In this document: positions 22,915 to 29,247 of the stretch, in pieces
Layout: every line of letters begins with the position of its first letter
Numbering within the stretch: the stretch's first letter is position 1
NCBI GenBank assembly: GCA_027002475.1
Contig: JALWZS010000036.1
Span: 1 to 33,299, forward strand
DNA: 33,299 nt
Origin: a bacterium
GTDB lineage: Bacteria > Patescibacteriota > 4484-211 > GCA-002791395
Direction: 5' to 3'
Notes under the pieces: model-generated
The model's input: the letters and a program-made list of their open reading frames with translations, nothing else
Told to the model about the DNA's origin: nothing
Database searches by the model: none
Program-made: the position numbers and the translations under genes

Positions 22915-22958
22915 GATTATGTGTTTGATGTTCTGCCAGACGAAGCCTTGGCGTAGTC

Positions 22959-23046
22959 TGGCGGAGGGAGTGGGATTCGAACCCACGTTCGCATAACACG
23001 AACACGCTTTCCAAGCGTGCGCCTTTAGCCACTCGGCCATCCCTCC
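22959..23046 (-). tRNA. tRNA-Ser (anticodon GGA)
   Basis: A class II tRNA with acceptor stem GGAGGGA/TCCCTCC, D arm GGCCGAGTGGCTAAAGGC, anticodon stem CACGC/GCGTG, loop TTGGAAA with anticodon GGA (reads UCU and UCC), a long variable arm (GTTCG...CGAAC), normal T arm and discriminator G73 with encoded CCA. A perfect TATAAT lies 21 nt upstream, overlapping the stop codon of the preceding GIY-YIG gene. A 7-bp hairpin (GCCAGAC/GTCTGGC) that includes the CCA end follows it. Confidence 0.95.
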
Positions 23047-23066
23047 TTGCGTTAATGTTCTGTTAG

Positions 23067-23072
23067 ATTATA
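23067..23072 (-). promoter_or_regulatory. -10 box of tRNA-Ser(GGA), overlapping the GIY-YIG stop codon
   Basis: TATAAT on the minus strand, with the TAA stop of GIY-YIG copy 1 inside it. The tRNA promoter therefore lies within the end of the nuclease gene and the two are physically inseparable. The expected -35 region is weak (CTCACT at 17 bp). Confidence 0.6.
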
Positions 23073-23334
23073 CCTTGTCTTCCTTTTTCAGTGAGTTAAA
23101 TATTCTCTTTTTCTCTAGGTAACCTTTTGGGCTTTTAAGAAACCATTCTCTTTTGTATGCCGCTTCTTTGGTTTTATACTCTTCACTATACACTAAAGCC
23201 CAAGGTATGTAAGGCTTAGTGGATTTCGACCAACCTTTATTGTGTTGGTGTAGTCTTCTCTTTAAATTGCTCGTGACGCCAATATAAAATTTATTTTCGA
23301 ATTTTAAACTACTCAGTACGTACAAATAATACAT
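23068..23334 (-). CDS. Small GIY-YIG endonuclease-domain protein (copy 1)
   Basis: An 88-residue single-domain GIY-YIG protein, with MYYLYVLSSLKFENKFYIGVTSN at the start, LKRRLHQHNKGWSKST with the conserved Arg and His, and YKREWFLKSPKGY containing the conserved Glu equivalent region before the basic end. It shares the fold and several motifs with copy 2 (YxYxLxS/KS....YIG.T.NL.RRL..H), but the two are only distantly similar, so they are not a recent duplicate. The start ATG at 23334 has no ribosome site. It is preceded by a tRNA-Ser 5' fragment and followed at once by a complete tRNA-Ser. The stop codon lies inside the tRNA promoter. Confidence 0.8.
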   Translation of the reverse strand: MYYLYVLSSLKFENKFYIGVTSNLKRRLHQHNKGWSKSTKPYIPWALVYSEEYKTKEAAYKREWFLKSPKGYLEKKRIFNSLKKEDKV

Positions 23335-23401
23335 TATGTTGTTGGGCTTTATTCTCCAATGTGTTCAATCGCTACCAAGGCCCAAAGGGCTCCCTTCGGG
23401 A

Positions 23402-23432
23402 CGTGCGCCTTTAGCCACTCGGCCATCCCTCC
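23402..23432 (-). pseudogene. 5' fragment of tRNA-Ser (31 nt)
   Basis: The first 31 nt of tRNA-Ser(GGA), from GGAGGGATGG through the D arm to the 5' side of the anticodon stem (GCGCACG), are repeated exactly, together with the 6 nt before the tRNA (ACGCAA), giving 37 identical bases. The sequence then departs from the tRNA just before the anticodon loop. The break is at the position where introns and homing elements commonly enter tRNA genes. After it comes a short hairpin-rich stretch and then the GIY-YIG gene. Confidence 0.8.
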
Positions 23433-23475
23433 TTGCGTCAAATCACGAATTCCAAATCGCAAACTAGACAAACGG

Positions 23476-23504
23476 ATTATACAGAGTGGCGTTTGGGGTG
23501 ACAA
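23476..23504 (-). promoter_or_regulatory. Promoter TTGTCA-17-TATAAT upstream of the tRNA/GIY-YIG array
   Basis: On the minus strand TTGTCA (23499-23504) and a perfect TATAAT (23476-23481) are exactly 17 bp apart. The predicted start is about 38 nt before the tRNA-Ser 5' fragment, and transcripts would cross the fragment into GIY-YIG copy 1. It may be the promoter of the ancestral tRNA gene. Confidence 0.7.
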
Positions 23505-23510
23505 GGTGAG

Positions 23511-23551
23511 GGGAGTTGGAGAGTTGAAGAGTTGGAGGGTTAGAGAGTTGG
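23511..23551 (+). repeat. GAGTTG low-complexity repeat
   Basis: Imperfect repeats of GAGTTGAAGAGTTGGAGGGT. The reverse complement of a similar tract occurs at 29177-29220 (ccaactcttcaactctttaa...), so the family is dispersed in intergenic regions. Confidence 0.6.
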
Positions 23552-23617
23552 GCGCCATGCCATCGCGGGGCTGACAGAAGGAGCTTCGTTCCTCCACTAG
23601 CCTCGGGCGATTGGTTT

Positions 23618-23739
23618 GTCACTGCGAGGGAGCCCAAGCGACCGCGGCAGTCTGATGCTGTACCTCCGTCTATCGCGAGGTAATCACGTAGTGATTTAAC
23701 GCGGCGCTCTAGACTGTCACGCCTTCGGCTCGCAGTGAC
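23618..23739. repeat. Palindromic intergenic element, MITE-like
   Basis: The ends are inverted: GTCACTGCGAG at 23618-23628 pairs perfectly with CTCGCAGTGAC at the other end (23729-23739), and CAGTCT inside pairs with AGACTG (23711-23716). An internal hairpin AATCACGTAGTGATT is also present. There is no coding capacity. Related pieces occur at 24316-24340 (aactgcgagcgttagcgtggcaatc) and 29128-29155 (gtctagattgccacgcctttggttcgt). This looks like a dispersed, non-autonomous repeat of the type often seen between genes in uncultivated bacteria. Confidence 0.65.
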
Positions 23740-23829
23740 GAAAATGTCAGATTACGTCATCGCAAATCCTCGATTTCCTCCTCGTAATGGCAGATGAAGC
23801 GTCGCTTCCTTTATAAACATAGGAAACAT

Positions 23830-24198
23830 CTAATCCGCTGGGATGTAATCTTCTATTGTCCAACCTGGATGGCTTATTACATCAACCCACGTTTCGTTAC
23901 CTATGTTGTAATGAACAGTTCCAGGTTTAATTGTAATGAAACCTCCTTCTGGAACATGGAATTCTTTACCATCTAAATTTACGATTAATTCACCCTTAAA
24001 AACTTTATAAGTTTCGGTTAGTTTATTGTGGTAGTGCTTGGGTGAACGGTCGATTACAGCGATCGCCCAAGAAAAGTCAGGATCTTGGATAACCTCGCAT
24101 ACTATCTCGATAACTTCTCCATCGGTATTTTTATTAAACACTATGTTTTTACCGGGATATTTTTTCTTTAATTCATCAACCACTTTGGGAACATTCAT
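23830..24198 (-). CDS. Cupin-domain protein
   Basis: A 122-residue single-domain cupin. Motif 1 has His55, His57 and Glu62 (HYHNKLTE, followed by YKVFKGE with Gly69). Motif 2 has PGTVHYN with His96. These four residues form the usual metal site. The domain is preceded by an N-terminal helical stretch (VVDELKKKYPGK). Cupins of this size include isomerases, dioxygenases and sensors; no more specific family was recognised. TAAAAT ends 6 nt before the ATG with no ribosome site, indicating a leaderless mRNA. It is a monocistronic gene between two repeat-bearing gaps. Confidence 0.75.
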   Translation of the reverse strand: MNVPKVVDELKKKYPGKNIVFNKNTDGEVIEIVCEVIQDPDFSWAIAVIDRSPKHYHNKLTETYKVFKGELIVNLDGKEFHVPEGGFITIKPGTVHYNIGNETWVDVISHPGWTIEDYIPAD

Positions 24199-24499
24199 AA
24201 CGACATTTTAACAGAATATGGCATTGTAATACTGCTATAAGCGAGGGAAGCGTTTCTGGTTATAGATTCGTCATAAATCTTTGATTTTCTTCTTGCAATG
24301 ACGGTTTGGTTAGTAACTGCGAGCGTTAGCGTGGCAATCGTTCGGCATCGATTTCTTCGGTCGATTTACTCCTTAGCGTGACAAACCATGATATTCCGAG
24401 TAGGAAATTATGAGCGTTGTTCTATTTGACGCTTGTTATGTCTGGTGTTTGCCGTGTTTGATGTTTGTAACATTTGGTGCTTGTTATGTTTGTCATTTG
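24199..24499. other. Repeat-bearing intergenic region
   Basis: No gene was supported. It contains a partial copy of the palindromic repeat family at about 24283-24396 (GCAATGACGG... and ACTGCGAGCGTTAGCGTGGCAATC... ending CGTGACAAACC), followed by a T/G-rich low-complexity stretch at 24421-24500 built from GTTTG and TGTTTG words. Confidence 0.6.
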
Positions 24500-24964
24500 C
24501 TATCTTGGTGGGGGGATTCGCTTGCCGAATTTCTTGAATTGACTTTTTTCAATTTCGCGTAAAACTCTTTCGGTAAACTCTTTTAGCTCATCGCGGTCTT
24601 GCTCATCGCCTATATTGTTTAATACTTCCTCTATTGTTTTTTCGTAGTCTCTTTTGTTTTTCTCATTGAGTTTTTTCCACTTAATATCTTTTAAGTATTC
24701 TGCTAGCCTTTCGTTACAGGGTAGTTTATCAAGCTTCATCAGTACAGCAATTGTGGGGTAGCCTAAGTATCCTTGCCAGTATGAACCATTATCGTTAGCG
24801 CGAATTGCGTTATTAGATAAGTCAAAGGTAACTATATATTTCTTACTTTTATCCGATGAAGTAACGCTAGCTTCACTGTCACTAGTTATATGAACTCGAT
24901 TATCAGCAATTGCTCCCATAGCTTCATAAACTTTAATTAATGGTGGTGTTTCCCAAGTGTCCAT
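24500..24964 (-). CDS. 154-residue protein of unknown function
   Basis: No family was recognised and no membrane segment is present. The N-terminal half is beta-rich with NRVHITSDSEASVTSSDKSK and YIVTFDLSNNAIRANDNGSYW, ending in QGYLGYPTIAVLMKLDKLP. The C-terminal half is a run of charged helices (LAEYLKDIKWKKLNEKNKR, EVLNNIGDEQDRDELKEF, RVLREIEKSQFKKF), finishing with a basic proline end. The dense NDNGSYWQGYLGYP segment, with conserved aromatics and glycines, looks like a ligand- or partner-binding turn. TATTAT ends 6 nt before the ATG, so it is probably leaderless. It is divergent from the kinase fusion gene. Confidence 0.55.
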   Translation of the reverse strand: MDTWETPPLIKVYEAMGAIADNRVHITSDSEASVTSSDKSKKYIVTFDLSNNAIRANDNGSYWQGYLGYPTIAVLMKLDKLPCNERLAEYLKDIKWKKLNEKNKRDYEKTIEEVLNNIGDEQDRDELKEFTERVLREIEKSQFKKFGKRIPPPR

Positions 24965-25080
24965 GAATAAATAATAAAGAGTAATTAGGGTGAAGTAAAG
25001 TATGGTACGGAACTATAGCATCAACAGCATTGTGGAGTACGTAAATTAAATATAGTTTAGCTTTTACAAAGACGCTAGCA

Positions 25081-25086
25081 TATAAT
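25081..25086 (+). promoter_or_regulatory. -10 box TATAAT of the polysaccharide-locus kinase fusion
   Basis: A perfect TATAAT 18 nt before the ATG at 25105, with a partial AAGG ribosome site in the leader. No strong -35 box was seen. Confidence 0.55.
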
Positions 25087-25104
25087 ATCTTAAGCTAAGG
25101 CATC

Positions 25105-26496
25105 ATGGAAGATTTATTAAACTCTCTTGTCGACTCAGGCATTTTTTTTACATTTATTCGTCCGCATGAGTTGTTTGATGCTTCTATAGGTGATATTGAT
25201 ATCTATGTTTCATCTTCGGATAAACAACGCTTCAAAGATCATATATATAGTTATCTTGCAAATAGCAAAACGATGTCATTGTTTATTGAAAGAGGAGACC
25301 TGTTTCATACAATGATGTATTTTTATGATAGTCGAGAAAAACAGTTTTATCTGATTGACTTACAGACCAAATTATCGGACAGAGGCGTTGTTTATCTCCC
25401 AGAGAGTTTAATTAAAAAAAACGTAGTATTTGTGAATGGTCTTCCTTTTTTGAACAGACAGATGCAGCTTTTACAACTACTTTTACATTCAATAATGGAC
25501 AAGGAGCGGGTTGCGCCTAAGTACTTAGACTATTTAACGCGCGAATTGGACAGCGAAGATAATATGACAAGGTTGATTGAGCTTTTTAAAAGTTACCCGT
25601 ACTACACCAATGTGAAAGATGACCTAGATGTGCTAATCAGAAATATAAAAAATGGTAGTTACGTCAGCGACTTAGCTAATCTACGTGCTTTACATAAGAA
25701 ATTAAGAAAAGCTATATTGGTGCATTCTCCATTGCAGGTTATTAACAGAATACATTACTCGTTTGTTAACCTTAAGAATAAGCTACTATATTCTTTGCAT
25801 CCGCCTGGAAAGTACATTTCTTTAATTGGCCCAGATGGTTGTGGGAAAACAACAACTGCTAACGAATTGATTCGCTTACTTGAGGAAAGGTTTGTATCTT
25901 TAGAGCATCATGCACCACATGTTTTTTATGTATATCAGGGTTCGTCGCTCCATGTTTTACCAAGTACTAAGTTTTTAGGGAAAATTTTCGAGCGTTTAGA
26001 TTCAAGAGACGCTACAGTAGAGGCTAAGGGTAACCGCGCGGCAACTGATAAGGACTTAACATTAAATCTACTGGTTACTTTAAGAAAAATTAAACGCCTA
26101 CTTATTCCCGACTCGCTCTTTAAAACCTTGATGGCAGTGAACTACGCTCTTGATAGAGTAGCTTCTTACGTGATACTTGTACTTCCTAAAGTGAGGCGTG
26201 GTAATGTTGTTGTATCGGATAGAACAGCATTTGATTTATTTAATTGGTTTAATATTAAGCCTGATTCCTGGTTGGCGAAAGTTTTGCTCATGTTAATACC
26301 AAAAGGCAACCGTATTATCTTACTCTTTAATACACCCGAAATAATTAGAGAACGTAAAGCCGAGTTACCAGTAGAGACCATTAAGCGAGAGCTAGAAACA
26401 TTTTTATATATCAATGAGGTATTGAGTAATATGAGTATTGTGAAAACAAATAAGCCTCCTGCTGACGTAGCCGAGGAAATTGTTAAAAATATTTAA
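25105..26496 (+). CDS. Fusion of a nucleotidyltransferase-like domain and a thymidylate-kinase-like domain
   Basis: A 463-residue protein in two parts. Residues about 1-200 resemble a nucleotidyltransferase fold: FTFIRPHELFDASIGDIDIYVSSSDKQR has the characteristic G-D-I-D-I-Y-V strand with the two acidic residues, followed by helical segments. Residues about 235-463 are a P-loop kinase of the thymidylate-kinase type: ISLIGPDGCGKTTTANEL (Walker A 242-250), then VVVSDRTAFD (Asp372-Arg373, as in the DR motif) and a lid-like RKAELPVETIKREL. The family commonly phosphorylates dTMP, but relatives in polysaccharide loci have other or unknown substrates. It is followed after 5 bp by an HPr-kinase-like gene in the same orientation, so the two are probably one unit. 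Confidence 0.75.
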   Translation: MEDLLNSLVDSGIFFTFIRPHELFDASIGDIDIYVSSSDKQRFKDHIYSYLANSKTMSLFIERGDLFHTMMYFYDSREKQFYLIDLQTKLSDRGVVYLPESLIKKNVVFVNGLPFLNRQMQLLQLLLHSIMDKERVAPKYLDYLTRELDSEDNMTRLIELFKSYPYYTNVKDDLDVLIRNIKNGSYVSDLANLRALHKKLRKAILVHSPLQVINRIHYSFVNLKNKLLYSLHPPGKYISLIGPDGCGKTTTANELIRLLEERFVSLEHHAPHVFYVYQGSSLHVLPSTKFLGKIFERLDSRDATVEAKGNRAATDKDLTLNLLVTLRKIKRLLIPDSLFKTLMAVNYALDRVASYVILVLPKVRRGNVVVSDRTAFDLFNWFNIKPDSWLAKVLLMLIPKGNRIILLFNTPEIIRERKAELPVETIKRELETFLYINEVLSNMSIVKTNKPPADVAEEIVKNI

Positions 26497-26501
26497 CAAT
26501 T

Positions 26502-27491
26502 ATGAGAATAAATATAACAGGTATTGCAGTAATCAATGCAAATCATTCTTCTGAAGTAACTACTTTTATTAGGGATGTGTACTCTTATTATAATGAGGTC
26601 AAATATTCTGCTAAGCAAGAAAGCATAATCCCTAATGTAGAACTATCACTTATTGATAGCGGTAAGTTTTACCACGAAGGTTCAGTAGTAAAAGATGTTC
26701 ATGGAAAGGTGGCGTGGGTCAGTCTTGACATAAACGCGCAAAAAGCAGTTGTTTACTACGAAAGAGGGTACATCCCTGATTCACTTCTATTTAATGTAAT
26801 TGAGCCTGTAATGATACTGCTTAATGTTTTGTCAAAATCATTGATGGTTCCGTTTCATGCGTCTTCTTTTTATATTAATAATAGTGGTGTACTAGTTATG
26901 GCTAAATCTGGATTAGGAAAGTCCACATTACTTCTTAGAACAATTTTGCGGTTGAAAGGGCAATTCTTGGCAGACGAAATCGGTTGGGTAAAGGATGGAC
27001 AACTGCTTCCGTATCCTCGTAAGTTATACATTTACAGAAGGAATTATTTGGATTTTCCTGACCTATATAAAATATCTTCTTTTAGCTTGAAAATTAAACA
27101 TAAAATTGCAGGTCTTCTTTTTTTTATTGGCGCATTGGTTGAGATGATTGGGTTTAAGGATGTAACCGTTTTCTTACACAAACGCTTTATGTTACCTGTA
27201 TTATTTAGTCCTACTGACTTAGGTAAGGTTGCAGATAGGAGTCAGCAACTAAATAAAATCTTGGTGATTTTGAAGTCTCCTGATGAGCGTCAAGTTAGGG
27301 AACTCTTACTAGATTATGTTATTGACCTATGGAATGAACGAGCATTTTTTAACACTTTATTAGCAAGTTCTTTTAAGGAGGAATTCTTCCGCAAAAACAC
27401 AGAGGCTATCGACTCTTTTCTCAAATCGGTGCAGGTTAAAAAGATACACGATATATACTCATCTACTGTTAATGATGTTTTAGGTAGTTAG
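26502..27491 (+). CDS. HPr-kinase-like ATPase
   Basis: A 329-residue protein. The centre carries a P-loop, MAKSGLGKSTLLL (residues 133-145, lysine at 140), preceded by FHASSFYINNSGVLV and followed by FLADEIGWVKDG (Asp158-Glu159), in the order and spacing of the catalytic core of HPr kinase/phosphorylase. The usual N-terminal DRTGG domain of HprK is absent; the N-terminal ~120 residues are different (NITGIAVINANHSS...). The C-terminal part is helical and unlike HprK. Known relatives (HprK-related kinase A) are encoded next to nucleotidyltransferases and PqqD-like chaperones in surface polysaccharide or peptide loci, which matches the neighbour here. No PqqD-like gene was seen. The substrate is unknown. 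Confidence 0.7.
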   Translation: MRINITGIAVINANHSSEVTTFIRDVYSYYNEVKYSAKQESIIPNVELSLIDSGKFYHEGSVVKDVHGKVAWVSLDINAQKAVVYYERGYIPDSLLFNVIEPVMILLNVLSKSLMVPFHASSFYINNSGVLVMAKSGLGKSTLLLRTILRLKGQFLADEIGWVKDGQLLPYPRKLYIYRRNYLDFPDLYKISSFSLKIKHKIAGLLFFIGALVEMIGFKDVTVFLHKRFMLPVLFSPTDLGKVADRSQQLNKILVILKSPDERQVRELLLDYVIDLWNERAFFNTLLASSFKEEFFRKNTEAIDSFLKSVQVKKIHDIYSSTVNDVLGS

Positions 27492-27498
27492 TCTAATA

Positions 27499-29022
27499 TC
27501 AGCGATTAAGAAATTTTTTCTTAATAGTTTTAAGAGCTATCGTTTCGTAATCTGTGAGTATATTGAGCTTGAAAAGTGAAGCACCGTAAAGAAACGTGAA
27601 AAGAATGATGCTTAATACTAGCGCAGAGAAACTGAAATGGTAACCTCTCATTTTGAGGACAATTATGGGAGTCATGATTAATAAACTAGTTATCAATATA
27701 TATAGGTGATGTTTAGTGAAGGGGACAAGATTGTATTTCTTATAAACTAAAACTGCTCGTATTATTGCTGGGATTAGCATTGCTAATGATAATCCAATGG
27801 CTGCGCCATATATGCCGGTCATAGGTATTAAGATTATTGAAAGTGTAAGAAGTATTATGAATTTTATAATATTTATGATTAGCATGGTTTTGGTTTCTCC
27901 ATGAGAACGAAGTGTAACTGCACTAAGACCTAATATCGTATTCCCAATTAATCCGATACTTACAATCATTAGGACTAGGGAGCCTTGTATATACTGTTCG
28001 CTTAGAAGTATTTTTATGATGATCGACGGAAACAGAAGTATGAAGTAAAGGATTGGTAACGAGAAGACTAGCAACCATTTAGACATGAGTGAGTATAATT
28101 TTCGTTCTTCGCTTACATCATTTGCAGCAATGCTTTCGCTGATGGTTGGTTGGTAAATTGTCGCGAATGCCAGCTGAATTATATTTGACAGTAATGCAAT
28201 TCCTAAAACAGCCTTAAATATGCCAACGTTGGCTGTTGTTGACCACAAACCAAGCAAAATAATGCCAATGTTATCTGTCAAAACCAATAGGATACTATCA
28301 AAAGCTAGAGGCCATGTGAAATTAAATATTTCTCGTTTATTAATAGAAGAAAGTTTCTTACTGTAGGTGAGTTTGCCGAGTAATTTATGTTTGAAAAGAA
28401 GAATAGCAGCAAATAGCATAACAAACATAGTTATAGATGTCCCTAGAGATAGTCCAAGGATAGGCGTAATCAATGTAGCTAGAGGGATAAATAGTAGTAA
28501 CTTACTAACGTTCTGCAGTATATCAATGATATAAATTTTGTAATCGATACGTTTGAAGCCGATAAATATGCTTGAAAACAGAGTACTCAGTCCCCAGAAT
28601 AGCGGTATAGGACTCATAATTTTGATGATGAATGCGGATTCTTGGTCTTTGAAAAGAATAACTGATATTACTGACGAAAGTACATATAAAAGTATAGAGG
28701 TTAACAGTAGCAGTGGGGCAGTATATTTAATGGCTAGTTTTATCAGGCCGTAGGCGTTTTCTGGTTGGTTTCTGGTCAGATATTTTGGAATATATACCTG
28801 GACGGTTTGGTTAAATCCCAATAGAAAAAATGGTGTAATTGTGAAAACAGCACTCATAACCAGACTGTATTTTCCGAATTCAGCAGGATTAGAAATACGA
28901 GCGACTATAGCGATGAAGGCGTAGGTAAGAATTCTTGCAAGGAAAGTACCTACTATGTAAACACTACTGCCCTTAACTAACGTATTAAATTTTCGTTGTG
29001 TTCCTGCTTCGTGTTCGGTCAT
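27499..29022 (-). CDS. Polysaccharide flippase, Wzx/MATE-type (MOP superfamily)
   Basis: An integral membrane protein of about 507 residues with 12-14 predicted helices spread over its whole length and few long loops. The N-terminal FNTLVKGSSVYIVGTFLARILTYAFIAIVARI, PAEFGKYSLVMSAV is typical of Wzx and related MOP-family lipid-linked oligosaccharide flippases ('a.ll.rlltpeefG.y'). It moves undecaprenyl-linked sugar units across the membrane. A longer frame starting at 29121 has N-terminal residues derived from the intergenic repeat, so the ATG at 29022 (MTEHEAGTQRKF) is chosen. It is convergent with the HPr-kinase-like gene and divergent from the glycosyltransferase, consistent with a surface polysaccharide locus. 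Confidence 0.85.
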   Translation of the reverse strand: MTEHEAGTQRKFNTLVKGSSVYIVGTFLARILTYAFIAIVARISNPAEFGKYSLVMSAVFTITPFFLLGFNQTVQVYIPKYLTRNQPENAYGLIKLAIKYTAPLLLLTSILLYVLSSVISVILFKDQESAFIIKIMSPIPLFWGLSTLFSSIFIGFKRIDYKIYIIDILQNVSKLLLFIPLATLITPILGLSLGTSITMFVMLFAAILLFKHKLLGKLTYSKKLSSINKREIFNFTWPLAFDSILLVLTDNIGIILLGLWSTTANVGIFKAVLGIALLSNIIQLAFATIYQPTISESIAANDVSEERKLYSLMSKWLLVFSLPILYFILLFPSIIIKILLSEQYIQGSLVLMIVSIGLIGNTILGLSAVTLRSHGETKTMLIINIIKFIILLTLSIILIPMTGIYGAAIGLSLAMLIPAIIRAVLVYKKYNLVPFTKHHLYILITSLLIMTPIIVLKMRGYHFSFSALVLSIILFTFLYGASLFKLNILTDYETIALKTIKKKFLNR

Positions 29023-29115
29023 TACTTGTAGTTTAAAAGTAATTGTAACGCACTTAGTACTGATATAAGATGGGGCGTTATTATTTGATCTGGTAGCTGT
29101 GGTTTCTCCAGCAGC

Positions 29116-29178
29116 AGTCACGGCGGTCTAGATTGCCACGCCTTTGGTTCGTAATGGACACACGCAATGCGTGCGTCC
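29116..29178. repeat. Partial copy of the palindromic repeat with adjacent hairpin
   Basis: AGTCACGGCGGTCTAGATTG... through GGTTCGTAATGG (29116-29157) resembles one arm of the element at 23618-23739. Immediately after it GGACACACGCA and TGCGTGCGTCC (29156-29178) form a hairpin with one mismatch in 11. Confidence 0.55.
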
Positions 29179-29220
29179 AACTCTTCAACTCTTTAACCCT
29201 CCCAACTCTACAACTCCTCT
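29177..29220 (-). repeat. Second copy of the GAGTTG low-complexity repeat
   Basis: The minus strand reads AGAGGAGTTGTAGAGTTGGG and continues with GTTAAAGAGTTGAAGAG, the same family as 23511-23551 in the opposite orientation. It lies between the flippase promoter region and the glycosyltransferase start. Confidence 0.6.
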
Positions 29221-29247
29221 CGTGTTATCATTTACACATACAAACTT

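Larger units (their letters stand above)
23438..23829. other. Repeat-bearing intergenic region
   Basis: No gene was supported in about 390 bp. It contains the promoter at 23476-23504, a GT/GA-rich low-complexity tract (23511-23551), and the palindromic element at 23618-23739. The last part (23745-23820) has fragments such as CTCGTAATGGCAGATGAAGCGTCGC that resemble the same repeat family. Apparent open frames here read through the tRNA fragment or repeats. Confidence 0.7.

Noticed and set aside
22915-23040. N-terminal extension of the second GIY-YIG protein (beginning MAEWLKA)
   Set aside because: These residues are the tRNA-Ser(GGA) read as protein; MAEWLKA-type starts are a well-known artefact. 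The real start is the ATG at 22914.
22915-23438. Group I intron in tRNA-Ser
   Set aside because: The 5' fragment breaks near the anticodon loop, but the matching 3' half does not follow the inserted sequence; a complete tRNA follows instead, so splicing would not restore a tRNA from the fragment.
23349-23597. 82-codon open frame on the minus strand
   Set aside because: It reads through the promoter, the low-complexity repeat and the tRNA-Ser 5' fragment (again MAEWLKAH...) and has no ribosome site or protein-like composition.
27510-27535. Terminator between the HPr-kinase-like and flippase genes
   Set aside because: The TTAAGAAA/TTTCTTAA hairpin lies inside the end of the flippase coding sequence, is AT-only and has no separate U-run, so it may be just codon composition.
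29023-29121. Longer N-terminus of the flippase
   Set aside because: It starts inside the intergenic repeat, adds a polar non-family sequence, and the family-like start lies at the ATG at 29022.
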